Positions 1 to 8,823 of a DNA stretch of 64,000 nt are shown in pieces. A program made the translations under genes and the position numbers. Each line of letters starts with the position of its first letter. Within the stretch, counting starts at the first letter, position 1. The notes beneath the pieces are model-generated. The model was not told where the DNA came from. It worked only from the letters and a program-made list of their open reading frames with translations, and did no database searches. Source of the DNA: Atrina japonica (lineage: Eukaryota; Mollusca; Bivalvia; Pterioida; Pinnidae). Location: contig BROG01000267.1 of assembly GCA_030159075.1 (NCBI GenBank), forward strand, positions 186,001-250,000, read 5' to 3'.

Positions 1-1
1 A

Positions 2-184
2 TATATTCTATATCCCCTAGGGAATGTCTACAAAGGTGAGGATTTTTTCTATAAGGAGCATATGGAGTTTATTAATGAAGGTATCGAAAATGATTATGAA
101 GATGCGGAACATCTATATGGTGATATGATAGTGATGTTTTATCTAAATAATGATGCCTCTATCTTTGGATGCTCGTTAATTTGA
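2..184 (+). pseudogene. 3' part of an acidic Polinton reading frame
   Basis: An open frame enters from the left edge and ends at a TGA after 60 codons. The product is rich in Asp, Glu and aromatic residues and has no motif I recognise. From about 185 to 500 there are only short frames with stops and an A-rich tract just before the next gene. It may be the C-terminal end of a Polinton protein whose start lies outside the window. Confidence 0.3.
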
Positions 185-503
185 AGTATTAATAACCGTA
201 ATATTTCCCATTGTTTCTAAATATACTAAGTCTACTATTATCGATTGGTATTTGAAGTTTTTTACACCATTATTTTTTACATTCAAAGAATTTGGTGGTT
301 ATTGATTTAAAAAGTTGCACAGACGAAGGTGTATTAGAATTTCATAAAAGTTTGATAATGGTTTACAGACTTTCTATCGATAGGAATTTTTCTTGCACGG
401 AGAAGAAAAGAACGTGAACGATAGGGAAAAATTCTTTAAGACTTTTTTTAAAAAAAAATTGAAATGAAGTAAATAAAATCTCATCATACTAAAAAAAAGT
501 AGG

Positions 504-1232
504 ATGGCATACGTAACAATTAACAATTTTGATGAAAGTAAATTATCTATGGGACCAGTTAAAACAATAAGTAAACCTCGCACCTTTACTATTATAAAAA
601 TTTTATATGATTGGAAGCCCCCTTTTGTACTAACACCCAAATTATTTTCAATCGGAGCGTTTGTAAATCACAACCCAAACACACATAAAATAGACAATTA
701 CAATATGTCCTTCATATGTTTTGAAGAGCATAAAGGTAAAAGTGAAGAAGAAGAAAAATCTATTGAGATGATGGGGAAAATCACTTATTTTATTCGAACA
801 GAAATGGGTAAACTTGCTCCTGAATTAGAGAAAGAAGGAGCAAATAAGGGACCAGTGAATTTAGAAAAACTTAATATTTTAAAGTATAATAAAACGAATG
901 CTTCTCCAGAAATTTATGCAAACGTGATCATGGATAAAAATAAAGTAATTTATAAATTTTCAAGAAAACCGACGAAGAAGGATGATAAAAAGAATGTTTT
1001 TGTTAGTGTTGATATAAAACATTGTCTGGAAGAAAAATGTCGAGTAATTGGAGGTTTAGAAATTCCTTGCGTTTTCATTTATTCAATTACTGAGTGTATC
1101 CAACTTAAATTTTGTGAAGCAGTTATCATTAAGAAGGAAAAACATAAACATACCTTACCTAAAATGGATATTAATGATCTGAATATTGAAAGCGATAGTG
1201 ACACAGAGAAGGAAGAGGACACTAGAATGTGA
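504..1232 (+). CDS. Polinton protein of 242 aa, possibly a ssDNA-binding-like (DUF5871-like) protein
   Basis: This is the longest uninterrupted gene in the Polinton part: 242 codons from an ATG preceded by an A-rich leader. The N-terminal half has the pattern beta-strand, 'PFVLTPKLFS', then a glycine (residues about 38-52). It recalls the 'TP-x-(M/L)-x-PFG' segment of a protein family found in large DNA viruses and thought to bind single-stranded DNA (DUF5871). That link is from memory of the motif only. The C-terminus is a short Asp/Glu/Ser tail, as in many ssDNA-binding proteins. It has no frameshift, unlike its neighbours, and could be the last gene to decay. An unknown structural protein is the alternative. 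Confidence 0.5.
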   Translation: MAYVTINNFDESKLSMGPVKTISKPRTFTIIKILYDWKPPFVLTPKLFSIGAFVNHNPNTHKIDNYNMSFICFEEHKGKSEEEEKSIEMMGKITYFIRTEMGKLAPELEKEGANKGPVNLEKLNILKYNKTNASPEIYANVIMDKNKVIYKFSRKPTKKDDKKNVFVSVDIKHCLEEKCRVIGGLEIPCVFIYSITECIQLKFCEAVIIKKEKHKHTLPKMDINDLNIESDSDTEKEEDTRM

Positions 1233-1259
1233 CCAAAATTTATAAACTGTAGGGGAAAA

Positions 1260-1301
1260 TTTATAAACATTTTTCATATTTATAAATCTACCATACAATA
1301 G
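1260..1301. repeat. Left copy of a 40-bp inverted repeat (partner 11702-11741)
   Basis: The reverse complement of this stretch recurs at 11702-11741 with about one mismatch or indel over 40 bp, centred on a 'GTATGGTAGATTTATAAAT' core. The two copies lie 10.4 kb apart and face each other across the Polinton genes. They could be internal parts of the element's terminal repeats or a shared intergenic signal (terminator or promoter). Confidence 0.6.
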
Positions 1302-1329
1302 AATTTCATTTTGAAATTAGTTTTACGAT

Positions 1330-1865
1330 ATCTTCAAATTGTTTCTTGACATCCACAGGATTGTCCTTTTTTCTACAGTCTTATGTTTAAGATCTTTTTT
1401 CATACTCCTATATTTCTCCAATTCGTTGGAAATGTGTTTAAATTCAACTTCCGAAATTTGTCGCCCGTCATAGTCTGACGAATTAAATATAGAATACTAT
1501 TTAACTTCGTTTCAGCAAGATTTTGTCATGTGTCATGCTTTCTCATTTCATTAGATAAGAGCCGACGAACCCCCTTTTAACACTTTCACATATGATTGCC
1601 ACGAGTTGAAGAGGTAATGCCATAGGAATTGCAAAATCTATACTTCTAACGATGAAACCTTCAGATATTAATGTTGTATCTACACCGTTCGTAGCATTCA
1701 ACCCTCTTTTATATTTTTATATAAAGATCGACGAGTTTCCACTTCTCTTCTTAAACGTGTTTCGATTTCGCCTATCCTTTGCAGTCTATAATTTTGTCCA
1801 CCATCATTCTGACCGCTATCTTCTTGAAGCGGTTCTAATGGCGGGTAAATATTCGGTTTACTCAT
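1330..1865 (-). pseudogene. Conserved Polinton structural/membrane protein, frameshifted
   Basis: Reading on the minus strand from the ATG at 1865, the piece starts with a Pro/Gln-rich leader. It then has the segment 'EVETRRSLYK' followed, after a frame change, by 'RGLNATNGVDT', a hydrophobic stretch and a C-terminal helical region with 'QISEVEFKHI' and 'LEKYRSMKK'. This order (coiled region, Y-K-x-x-R-x-(V/L)-N-x-x-x-G-x-D-T, hydrophobic core, E-x-x-KY-x-x-(M/S)-K) is the one I know from a widespread uncharacterised Polinton protein. At least three frame changes and several stops show it is dead. The family's role is not established; a virion membrane or minor capsid role is a guess. Confidence 0.6.
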
Positions 1866-1973
1866 CTTTTTATTTCAAATTTTATTTTTAATTTATGGCG
1901 ATTAACGGCGGGTAAATATTCGGTTTACTCATCTTTTTATTTCAAATTTTATTTTTAATTTATGGCGATTAAC
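1840..1973. repeat. Perfect 67-bp tandem duplication over a start region
   Basis: Positions 1840-1906 and 1907-1973 are identical as far as I can read. The unit contains the start codon and first codons of the minus-strand gene at 1330-1865 and the last codons of the adjoining upstream minus-strand reading frame. Perfect identity inside an otherwise decayed element means the duplication is recent. Confidence 0.9.
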
Positions 1974-2984
1974 CCGTTAACACTTCCGTTTTTAGAAGAT
2001 TTATTAACGGAGAAATTTGTCATATTCCCCTCATGTACCTCTAAAGGAGGATTAATCGTTTTAACACCTGATGTTATATAAGTAGATTTTTCCACGTCGT
2101 TTAATTTTAGAGTTATATCTAAATCACCCTTTAACCCTAATTTTATCAAATGACCAGGAGGTAATACCACGTATCCAGGAGAATTCATTTTTCCTTTTCG
2201 ACATTCCATCTGAATAGTATGATTATTTTTTCTCTTCTTTAAGTTCTTCCTTAATTTCTTTCTTAAATTCTTCTTGTTCCAGACTTTCATAATAATATCA
2301 GGTCATAGACGCCATCTTTTTTATATCACATTTTTTAAATTCTAAAAACAAATGAATTGCTCGTCCATAAATGTAAATCATTTTCAATGTTCATCTTTAA
2401 TTTCCTAACATACTTCTTTTTTTCTATCCCGTTTTAAATTCACGAACTCTGGTTGATTAAAATCAACATGGTAAAATTTGGAAAATTTTACGTTTGCACG
2501 TGGTATACTTTTAATGATTGTGCTCCATTGTAAAAATGACCTACAATATCTTTGCATTGAAAATTTCTGAGTTGTAAAGGCGTTGCATCAATAGGTTTCC
2601 ATGCTTTGGCAGATTGTCCTCTGTTAAGTTTTTCTAAAGACACCTCATCAACTTCTAATATTTTATTTAGTCTAGGCAGTAAAAGAAATGTAAAATTTGG
2701 TTTAGGATGAATTATTAACATCGCATCATTTGCATTGATGTACATTTTTCTTGTGTAGGGTGAAAACACATTTTTAAATCTTTAAAAGTATAATACCCCG
2801 CATCTATGATTATATGCCCCCTTCTACCCCTCTCTTTAAGATCTATTTTAAGATCTGATAGTATATTATACAACCCATTCTACATGTTGATAGTTTTGAC
2901 ACCCACATACCAATCAACCGGGGTATTATCTCTATATTGAGTTAATTTTACAGGCTCTTTGAGTTTATTAATCACGTGTAACAT
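1955..2984 (-). pseudogene. Broken Polinton structural protein (penton-like?)
   Basis: Minus-strand coding traces run from the ATG at 2984 to a stop near 1955 with one in-frame stop and several frame changes. The N-terminal part contains 'NTPVDWYVGVKTINM', then 'HIIIDAGYYTFKDL'. A Trp-Tyr-Val-Gly strand followed by 'I-x-I-x-x-G-x-Y-x-x-x-D/L' is typical of a penton- or fibre-like protein family in Polintons. The C-terminal third has 'SPGYVVLPPGHLIKL'. The K-rich segment between may belong to a separate small gene. Assignment as penton-like is an inference from motif order only. Confidence 0.4.
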
Positions 2985-3005
2985 TTTTATGGTGTATAAT
3001 TAAAA

Positions 3006-3167
3006 ATGACAAATTTCATGAAAACCACGCATCCCATAGGTGCTCAATATTCCGATAAAGAGGATCTTCATTTAACATCGTTTGATGTTTACGTCTCGAA
3101 GACTAATCATTTCCACGCTTCGATCGAAGATATCTTCTTAATATACAACATCCCCGACATTTTTTGA
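3006..3167 (+). CDS. Short unassigned Polinton reading frame (53 aa)
   Basis: A 53-codon frame begins at an ATG 21 bp from the divergent minus-strand start at 2984 and ends at a TGA. The composition looks coding (few rare residues, mixed polar and aromatic), but I recognise no motif. From 3168 to 3297 the frame is broken. It may be the N-terminal end of the next plus-strand gene. Confidence 0.3.
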   Translation: MTNFMKTTHPIGAQYSDKEDLHLTSFDVYVSKTNHFHASIEDIFLIYNIPDIF

Positions 3168-3297
3168 GCTGGAGATGAAAACGTAAAAAAAGCTGTTGAG
3201 TAGATGGTAATATGATCCAATCATTTTTTGAAGAAACCAACTGAATTTCGCGATTTGGTGCGCAACGAGTGGTTGTGGATCTTCCATTAAAAAAACG

Positions 3298-3635
3298 ATG
3301 ACGGGTGATCATTTGTCAAAATCATTATTTAAACTCAACATTTATTTTCAAATACGAAGAATTTTAAAAGAAATGTCCTGTCCACTACCTGGTGATCCGG
3401 ATTTTAACTTATACGATAATAATGTCGATAAATCTGTTTATAAAAGAATATGTAGAGAGTTTGGCGTACCACCTGAAACGGATTGGAAGATTAAGGGGCT
3501 ATCTTTGGAATTTATGAAGATAAGTGGTCTACTTTTATTTTGGACAAAGTAATAGAATGGTATACTTTACCAGGAGCGATAAGAATTGACGAAAGCATAA
3601 GAACTTATGACTGGGCTTATGACGACCCTCCATAG
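3298..3635 (+). pseudogene. Conserved Polinton protein with 'LPGAIRIDESIR' motif, frameshifted
   Basis: The first frame gives 'CPLPGDPDFNLYDNN' followed by 'YKRICREFGVPPETDW'. After a shift near 3520 a second frame gives 'DKVIEWYTLPGAIRIDESI' and ends 'TYDWAYDDPP' at a TAG. The combination PLPG-x-P-(E/D)-(F)-N followed 60-80 residues later by W-Y-x-LPGAIR-(V/I)-D-(D/E)-SIR-x-Y-x-WA is one I know from an uncharacterised Polinton gene. Function unknown. At least one frameshift separates the halves. Confidence 0.55.
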
Positions 3636-3685
3636 AAAGTACTAGCGCTACAGGATTAGACGCTTAAGAACAATTTTTAGTTTTT

Positions 3686-3958
3686 GTGGAAGATGCGATA
3701 AACAGACCCGTGGATTTGCCAATGGACATAGATCGTTATGAAAAAAACACATTAAATTTTGCGCAGAGCAAAGAAGATTATGTCTTTTTTCTGGGATTAT
3801 ACATGGCGCCTTGTAATATGTTGTTAATGATTGGAAAAGATATTGAAGATTATAACAATGAAATAGTGAATAGTAAAAAACATGTGGATGTAAAACCCCT
3901 CATTAAAAATTCACAGATCACGAAGATAAAAAATCTGCCATTCTTTTATTCGCATTAA
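3686..3958 (+). CDS. Unassigned Polinton reading frame (90 aa)
   Basis: A 90-codon frame with an acidic N-terminus, a hydrophobic middle ('YVFFLGLYMAPCNMLLMI', about residues 33-50) and a lysine-rich C-terminus. It lies 50 bp after the previous broken gene on the same strand and converges with the minus-strand membrane gene ending at 3968. It could be the C-terminal part of that previous gene after another frameshift. No family recognised. Confidence 0.35.
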   Translation: MEDAINRPVDLPMDIDRYEKNTLNFAQSKEDYVFFLGLYMAPCNMLLMIGKDIEDYNNEIVNSKKHVDVKPLIKNSQITKIKNLPFFYSH

Positions 3959-3967
3959 TGGCTTTTC

Positions 3968-4330
3968 TTACTTTCGTTGAGTTTCGATATTAAAAAACCC
4001 TACAACCATCATTCCAAGCACCCACAAATGTTCACCCAACCATACAGCTGTTTTTCCCAAAGTTGATAGTAACCACGACACGATAGAGCCTAATATACCC
4101 AGTAATGCAGCTCCAAAAGTAGATGCTAACCTTTTTAATAGTTTACCAATCGCATCTAATTGTTTTTTCATCCATTCTTTCAATCCACCTTTATCTGATG
4201 GTGATGGTGGTGGCGTTGGAGCAGAAGGACTAACTGCTGTTCCAAGTATTAATAATTCTACCAAAAAAGCAATTGTCATACCGATTGCTGTTAATACACT
4301 AAAAATAGTGATACGTTGTTCCCTGAACAA
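3968..4330 (-). CDS. Small Polinton membrane protein (120 aa)
   Basis: This is a complete 120-codon minus-strand frame. It has an N-terminal transmembrane segment (about residues 8-30), a Pro/Ser-rich linker (34-45), then 'GGLKEWMKKQLDAIGKLLKRL', an amphipathic region leading into an Ala/Gly/Leu-rich segment ending 'SIVSWLLSTLGKTAVWL', and a last hydrophobic stretch. Polintons from many animals carry a protein of just this design. Its role is unproven; a virion-membrane or membrane-active peptide precursor has been suggested for similar proteins. Its start overlaps the truncated ATPase piece by 40 bp, which marks a rearrangement or a normal tight junction. Confidence 0.6.
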   Translation of the reverse strand: MFREQRITIFSVLTAIGMTIAFLVELLILGTAVSPSAPTPPPSPSDKGGLKEWMKKQLDAIGKLLKRLASTFGAALLGILGSIVSWLLSTLGKTAVWLGEHLWVLGMMVVGFFNIETQRK

Positions 4331-4428
4331 ATTCCCAATTCTCTCTCTAAAAGATCTAAAACGAATTCCGTCTTACCACATCCCGTATCGTCGCATATAA
4401 TTGCGCAATGAGGTTCTTTAATAAACAT
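4291..4428 (-). pseudogene. N-terminal piece of the Polinton packaging ATPase (Walker A)
   Basis: A 45-codon minus-strand frame starts 'MFIKEPHCAII' and carries 'DDTGCGKTEF', a Walker A (P-loop) motif. Polinton genome-packaging ATPases of the FtsK/HerA class begin in this way. The homology stops after about 36 residues, where the next gene begins, and the Walker B region is absent. The matching C-terminal part is found 1.1 kb away on the opposite strand at 5500-5812, so the gene has been split by a rearrangement. Confidence 0.75.
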
Positions 4429-4524
4429 TTTTATTAATGGACAAACAATTTTAAGATATCACTGACACAAATCGACCATCTTGAAGATTTATCTTCGCAT
4501 CTTTTACTACGTAGATATACACAT

Positions 4525-5500
4525 CTAGTGGGTCGTTAAAGGCTTCCTTTTCTCTTTCAATTCTGACTGAAATACCTTCCGATATATTTTGTAACTTTCG
4601 TCCCGAGCATTATCATCGGTACTTCGTAGATCTAACCATAATCCATAATGTTTGTGTAAATATTTTCCCAAGGTCATATCGGTCATTGCTGTCTCGGTCA
4701 CTACTTGTCCCACTTGCGGATCTCTATTTCTACCTTGGGCTAACCATTTTTTTATTTCATCATATTGTTGATGCGCTCCCATACCTTGGCTGTACAACTG
4801 ATTGGGTTGACCCTCTATTGTAATTCCAACCTTTTTAATTCGTGGATTGTACAAATCTTCGACATCTTTTCGTGTTATATCATCAAATAGGAAAAGTACC
4901 CTGCCAAACTGTTAGCCGGCGTATTGATTTGATAATTTAGAACAGCGTCAGATTTTCTGGTGGTTGATTTTCTATATCGAAGGATACCGTCGAAATAAAT
5001 AACGTGTTGACCTTGGCATACTCTCTTTCTTATACTTCTTGCCAATGGAGGATCCGTCACTTTATCGAATTCGAGACAGATGTTGTTGATGGTATAACTT
5101 GCCTCTTTATCATCCTCAGCCGCAATGACGACCTTTTTAAAATCATTAAAAGTAATCATATATTCTAATCGGACTTTCAATCCAGATTGGTAGTAAGGTT
5201 CATGCGTTTCAAACAACTCAAAATCTAGAGATTTCCGTAGGCTGCTGCAACTTCATATATTTCACTCACATTGCCAGGAAGTTTTGGAACAGATTGATAT
5301 TTAAGGACGTACTTTGAATTTCCTTGGTACATCATGTTTTGACATTCACTCTCAGGCAGACACAGATCTTTATACACAAGCCATTTATCTGCATCATCGA
5401 TGCATAAAATAGTATTACCGCGCATCTTTACCTCTGATTTCTTTACGATATTTCGCCCAAAAATTATTAAAAAGAACGAGTTTTGTAATGTCTCCCCATC
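4525..5500 (-). pseudogene. Polinton major capsid protein, C-terminal part in three frames
   Basis: Three consecutive minus-strand frames (5500-5225, 5216-4875, 4854-4525) read as one protein. Markers are 'EYMITFNDFKKV', 'ICLEFDKVTDPPLAR', 'NYQINTPANSLAG', 'IEGQPNQLYSQGM', 'QQYDEI' and 'LGKYLHKHYGLWLDLRSTDDN'. This order matches the C-terminal jelly-roll region of the Polinton major capsid protein, a member of the double-jelly-roll capsid lineage. Two frame breaks, one with intervening stops between 5216 and 5225 and another between 4854 and 4875, destroy it. Upstream of about 5500 the coding signal switches to the opposite strand, so the N-terminal part was lost at that junction. Confidence 0.7.
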
Positions 5501-5812
5501 CACTGCGACAGATGAAAAAGAAAGTAGATGCCTCAAGTTTTCTGGCTTTTTCCGGTAAACATGCGCTTCAAAGCGCATGGATACTTTCGCAAAGATATAA
5601 TTCCGTGTGTAAAGATGTTAGAACGCAGATTAAATGGTGTTGTATATTTAATCAAAAAGACGAATTTTTCTCTCACGGAATGTTTGAAGGAAAATAATGT
5701 GACTAAAGATTTAGAAGAGAGAAAAAAGATGGAAGAATTATTATCGCAACATAAATACTCGAAACTTATTATAATGGTGACTATTCCGACGGAATATAAA
5801 TTTATTCAATAG
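5500..5812 (+). pseudogene. C-terminal piece of the Polinton packaging ATPase
   Basis: Two overlapping plus-strand frames joined by one frameshift near 5650 give 'LAFSGKHALQSAWILSQRYN', 'CKDVRTQIKW', then 'LTECLKEN', 'EERKKMEELL' and 'HKYSKLI'. This is the order seen at the C-terminus of Polinton ATPases: the (S/A)-G-(R/K)-H-A-x-Q-S sensor region, then the K-D-x-R-x-Q-x-K-W helix, then an (H)-x-K-L-I strand. The N-terminal Walker A piece lies at 4291-4428 on the other strand. About 80 middle residues with Walker B are missing from both. Confidence 0.7.
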
Positions 5813-6004
5813 AATAAACTTTTTGGCAGATATCTTGAGCTGATATTTTATGAGGAATTGGATAAGATCGTGTTTCAGATGGCTCTAATTTAGTGAAATA
5901 ATCAATGTTGAAAGTATCCCAATGTTTTTAATCTCATAATATTTATATACAATAGCATTGGATTTTAATAATTTTAATAATAAAGTTATAGTAATCACTC
6001 TTCA

Positions 6005-6350
6005 TCATTTTTTCTCTTCCATACCGCATTCTAATTGTAAAATATATCGATCAATAATTCTCAATTTATCTAGTTTTTTAATATTGGGCCATATTTGTAT
6101 AGAATGTTTAATATCGCGTCCCATCTTATGAAAATCTGTGTCTTCATTCCAGATTAGATTGTTTAGTTGTTCTCTGGCATCATCGCTATAATTGTCTGGA
6201 ATGGCAAATCTACTGTGACATAAATAGCTTTATCGTTGTCATAAACAAAAACACCACCTTTTCCGAAAGCTAAAAGTTCTAATCGTCGACGTCTATACGA
6301 GTTGGTTTCTTTCTTACTACATTCAAGGAAAATGGATGAAAATTAGGCAT
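6005..6350 (-). pseudogene. Unassigned Polinton gene with frameshifts
   Basis: From an ATG at 6350 on the minus strand the coding trace passes through three frames: 'MPNFHPFSLNVVRKKPTRI', then 'LELLAFGKGGVFVYDNDKA', then a helical C-terminal part with 'DDAREQLNNLIWNEDTDFH' ending at a TGA at 6005-6007. I do not recognise the family. From 5813 to 6004 only short AT-rich frames are seen. Confidence 0.4.
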
Positions 6351-6390
6351 TTTTTAAATGGTAGTAAAGTTTGATAGAGTTATAAGTTAC

Positions 6391-6597
6391 TTATTACTTC
6401 AGTAAATTCAGAAATTACTTCAGTTAATTCAGTAATTATTTCAGTAAATTCAGTAATTGCTTCAGTAAATTCAGTAATTTTTAACCTTAAATGAAGCATA
6501 TATCAGTAAATTTAGTAATTACTTCAGTAAGTTTAGTAATTACTTCAGTAAATTCAGTAATTACTTCAGTAAATTCAATAATTGCTTCAGTAATTTT
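6391..6597 (+). repeat. Minisatellite of about 21 bp (TTCAGTAAATTCAGTAATTAC type)
   Basis: About ten imperfect copies of a 20-21 bp unit built on 'TTCAGTAAATTCAGTAATTA'. The unit is a multiple of three, so the second half is translated into a Val/Asn/Ser/Ile-rich repeat within the small reading frame at 6491-6754. Confidence 0.8.
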
Positions 6598-6754
6598 TAC
6601 TTATTACTCAAATGAGAAGAATATTACTCACATTTTACTAATATTAGCGTTTATTAACGCTTTACTAATTTTATTGATAATTTTCAGTATATTAAGAGTG
6701 AAACGTTATGAAAAATTGGAAAGATTATCTAGAAAAATAATTTCTTCGATATAA
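6491..6754 (+). CDS. Small protein: translated minisatellite plus one transmembrane segment
   Basis: An 87-codon frame. Residues 1-37 are the translated minisatellite with heptad-like 'VITSVNS' repeats. Residues about 46-68 ('ILLILAFINALLILLIIFSIL') form a strong transmembrane helix followed by a basic stop-transfer tail ('RVKRYEK'). The following gene begins 10 bp downstream on the same strand. The layout resembles other small Polinton membrane proteins, but I cannot name a family. The frame is intact, though the repeat could have arisen by chance slippage. Confidence 0.35.
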   Translation: MKHISVNLVITSVSLVITSVNSVITSVNSIIASVIFTYYSNEKNITHILLILAFINALLILLIIFSILRVKRYEKLERLSRKIISSI

Positions 6755-6763
6755 AGAAAAAAT

Positions 6764-7294
6764 ATGGAAATGGATGAATTACGTTCCATTGAAACACCTG
6801 AAAGTGTTTTGAAACAAGAAACTTTAAAAAAAAAAATAACGGTTCAAAGGGTAACACCTCCAAGGATAAACTTTGTGCATTAGTCCCTGGAGGTAAATCC
6901 AAACAATTTTGGGGAAAAGGTTTAAGCTTAACCGACATAGACGGTTTAACGGATGAAGAGATAGAAAAATTTATCAAAATTTATCAAAGAAAATTGGGTT
7001 CCCTCATGAGTAATGCTCTTGGAAATTCCATCATTTCATTATATGTATCTTGATTATCTTATTTTGGGTTTGAAGACGATAATCCTTCAGAACTTATGAT
7101 AGAATTAGGCGATGATTTTTTTAGACATTGCAATTTCTGAATTCTGTTGCGATTTATATTATAGATATGGTATGTACCTCGCTCCTCTCACTGCCACCTT
7201 GACATCGACCAGACACATAAAAAATTTCAATACGCCTTTTAAAAATGAGCGAAACTCTAGTAACGAAGAACCCGAAAAGAGTGGAAGCGGGTAA
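6764..7294 (+). pseudogene. Conserved Polinton membrane protein with 'CCDLYYRYGMYLAPL' motif, frameshifted
   Basis: The reading starts at an ATG at 6764. It shifts in an A9 run near 6830, continues through 'GLTDEEIEKFIKIYQRKLGS' and 'ALGNSIISLYVS', meets an in-frame TGA, shifts again near 7115 and ends with 'CCDLYYRYGMYLAPLTATLTS'. I know the same series from an uncharacterised Polinton protein: DEEI, then a Y-x-x-(R/K)-LG helix, then a Cys-containing (D/E)-L-Y-Y-R-(Y/F)-G segment. The A-run slippage and stop make it dead. Confidence 0.6.
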
Positions 7295-7516
7295 AAAAGT
7301 GCTTAGACACGAAAAAATAAAAAAGTTCAGGAAAAAGATCAACCTTCGGGTGAAACATCTTCGAGGGATAAATGGTCATGGTTCATGCCTGCTGCAATAG
7401 TAATAGGATGTGTTTTTATTCTCAATAGTTCAAAAACCTCAGAAAAATTAACAACTCCTCCTGAAAAACTTACAGAAGACACGTCTGTAAAAGCTGATCC
7501 ATTTGCAATGAATTAA
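7245..7516 (+). pseudogene. Small Polinton protein ('NPKRVEAGKK') with C-terminal membrane segment, one frameshift
   Basis: From ATG 7245 the frame gives 'TKNPKRVEAGKK', a short basic N-terminal motif (N-P-x-R-V-E-x-G-(H/K)-(K/R)-L) shared by a small Polinton protein. A shift in the A-run near 7315 then leads to 'KWSWFMPAAIVIGCVFIL', a single transmembrane helix, and a hydrophilic tail ending at a TAA at 7514-7516. It overlaps the end of the previous gene. The product's role is unknown; the repeated 'basic head plus membrane anchor' design suggests a virion membrane protein. Confidence 0.5.
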
Positions 7517-7541
7517 TTTTTTTCTATTGAAACTAAAAAGA

Positions 7542-7678
7542 ATGTCTTCAGAATAAAATTTGGTGAATACTTCATATCATGCTGCTGTGGACACGGCGAT
7601 TGCGATTGGTTACGCACAATTGTAAAAAAAAATTAAAAACTCAAACGGTCAAATTAGAATTTGATATGACTGAAGTTG
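7542..7678 (+). pseudogene. Fragment of a Polinton protein cut by a foldback element
   Basis: Short coding trace with 'YHAAVDTAIAIGYAQL' and, after a shift, 'QTVKLEFDMTEV'. The trace ends exactly where the foldback element at 7679 begins. No continuation was found on the other side at 8177, where the integrase trace begins. The family is not certain. Confidence 0.3.
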
Positions 7679-8176
7679 TAATAGGCGGCTACATAGCGCG
7701 CCATTTGAATTTAACCGCCACTGATGACGTCATCAGTATCCTGACTTCTGATTGGTCAATTCAAATGCCGCTATAGAGCGATCTATGACGTCATAACCGG
7801 AAGTGTGTCATACCAGAAGTGAGGTCATGTCATGGAATTAAGGAGAAAGAGCAAATCTTTGAGCTTGGAGGCGTGTTTATGACCGGAAGTGAAAGGTTTC
7901 AGGAGGCGGCCATCTTGGATAACGAGTTAATGAGAGCCTTCGTTTCACGAGAGGACACGAGAGGTCACGTGAGTTCACGAGAAGTCAACGGCTAAAACTA
8001 TAAGTCATGTTTTTCAGTTTGAGTGAGAGTATACTTCCGGTATGACGCACTTCCGGGTATGAGGTAACAGGCGGCTCTATAGCGCGCCATTTGAATTGAC
8101 GAATCAGAAGCCAGGATTCAGATGACGTCATCAATAACTGTTAAATTCAAATGGCGCGCTACGGAGCCACCTATTA
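7679..8176. mobile_element. Foldback MITE inserted in the Polinton (498 bp)
   Basis: The outer 56 bp at each end (7679-7734 and 8121-8176) are imperfect inverted copies beginning 'TAATAGG'. A second inverted pair lies inside (about 7754-7820 against 8030-8100), with shared words such as 'CTATAGAGC', 'TGACGTCAT' and 'ACTTCCGG'. Almost the whole element can fold back on itself. It holds no gene. A TA target-site duplication is possible but not clear. It separates two Polinton genes and is more GC-rich than its surroundings. Confidence 0.75.
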
Positions 8177-8186
8177 CTACTGACCG

Positions 8187-8795
8187 ACTCGGGATGTTGG
8201 AACTCGATACAAAGTAGCGGAGCCTTTAACGAGTAAAGATAGTAAAGAAGTGGCATCTGCTTTTGCAAAAAAATTACACTCGTCATTTAACATTTCCTAA
8301 ACTTTTACAAGTCGATCCAGATCGTGAATTTATGGGCGATGTCACTCAATTAATGTTTAAACATAAAACGACTATAAGAAGAGGCAGAGCTGACATTCAT
8401 CTCGATCAAGCTATTGTCGAACGATTTACAAAAACTCTAGGTGAAAAACTGTTCACTTATCAATACGATAAGGAGATGAAATCCGACAATAGGAACAGAG
8501 AATGGGTAAAACGGTTGCCAAACGTGGTGAAAGCGATAAATTCCGAGACTAAAAAACCTCAACAAATTAAATTTATTGAAAAAAAAACAAAATCCCATTT
8601 GTCCCATGACCTAAGTTAGATATTTATCAACCAGGTGAATTAGAAGGCAGATAAAAGACAGCGACCTAGCCCATTTAAAGTGTGGACACCTACGACATAG
8701 CTCGTCGTTTTAAAATGCAAGGTATAGACGCGTATAATTTTCATCCTCTAGCACCACAAAGGAATTTTGTGAGAGAATTGTTAGTCGTTCAATAA
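8187..8795 (+). pseudogene. Polinton integrase, N-terminally truncated and frameshifted
   Basis: The trace begins 'DVGTRYKVAEPLTSK', shifts near 8270, then reads 'TFPKLLQVDPDREFMGDV', 'HLDQAIVERFTKTL' and 'REWVKRLPNVVKAIN'. A further shift leads to a C-terminal part with 'AYNFHPLAPQRNFVRE' and a TAA at 8793-8795. This matches the retroviral-type (rve, DDE) integrase core of Polintons: the second catalytic Asp sits in the 'D-x-x-x-E-F' segment and the Glu in 'VERF'. The zinc-binding N-terminus and the first Asp are absent, and the foldback element lies just upstream. Confidence 0.75.
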
Positions 8796-8823
8796 TATTA
8801 TACGCATAAAACGTAAAATATTA

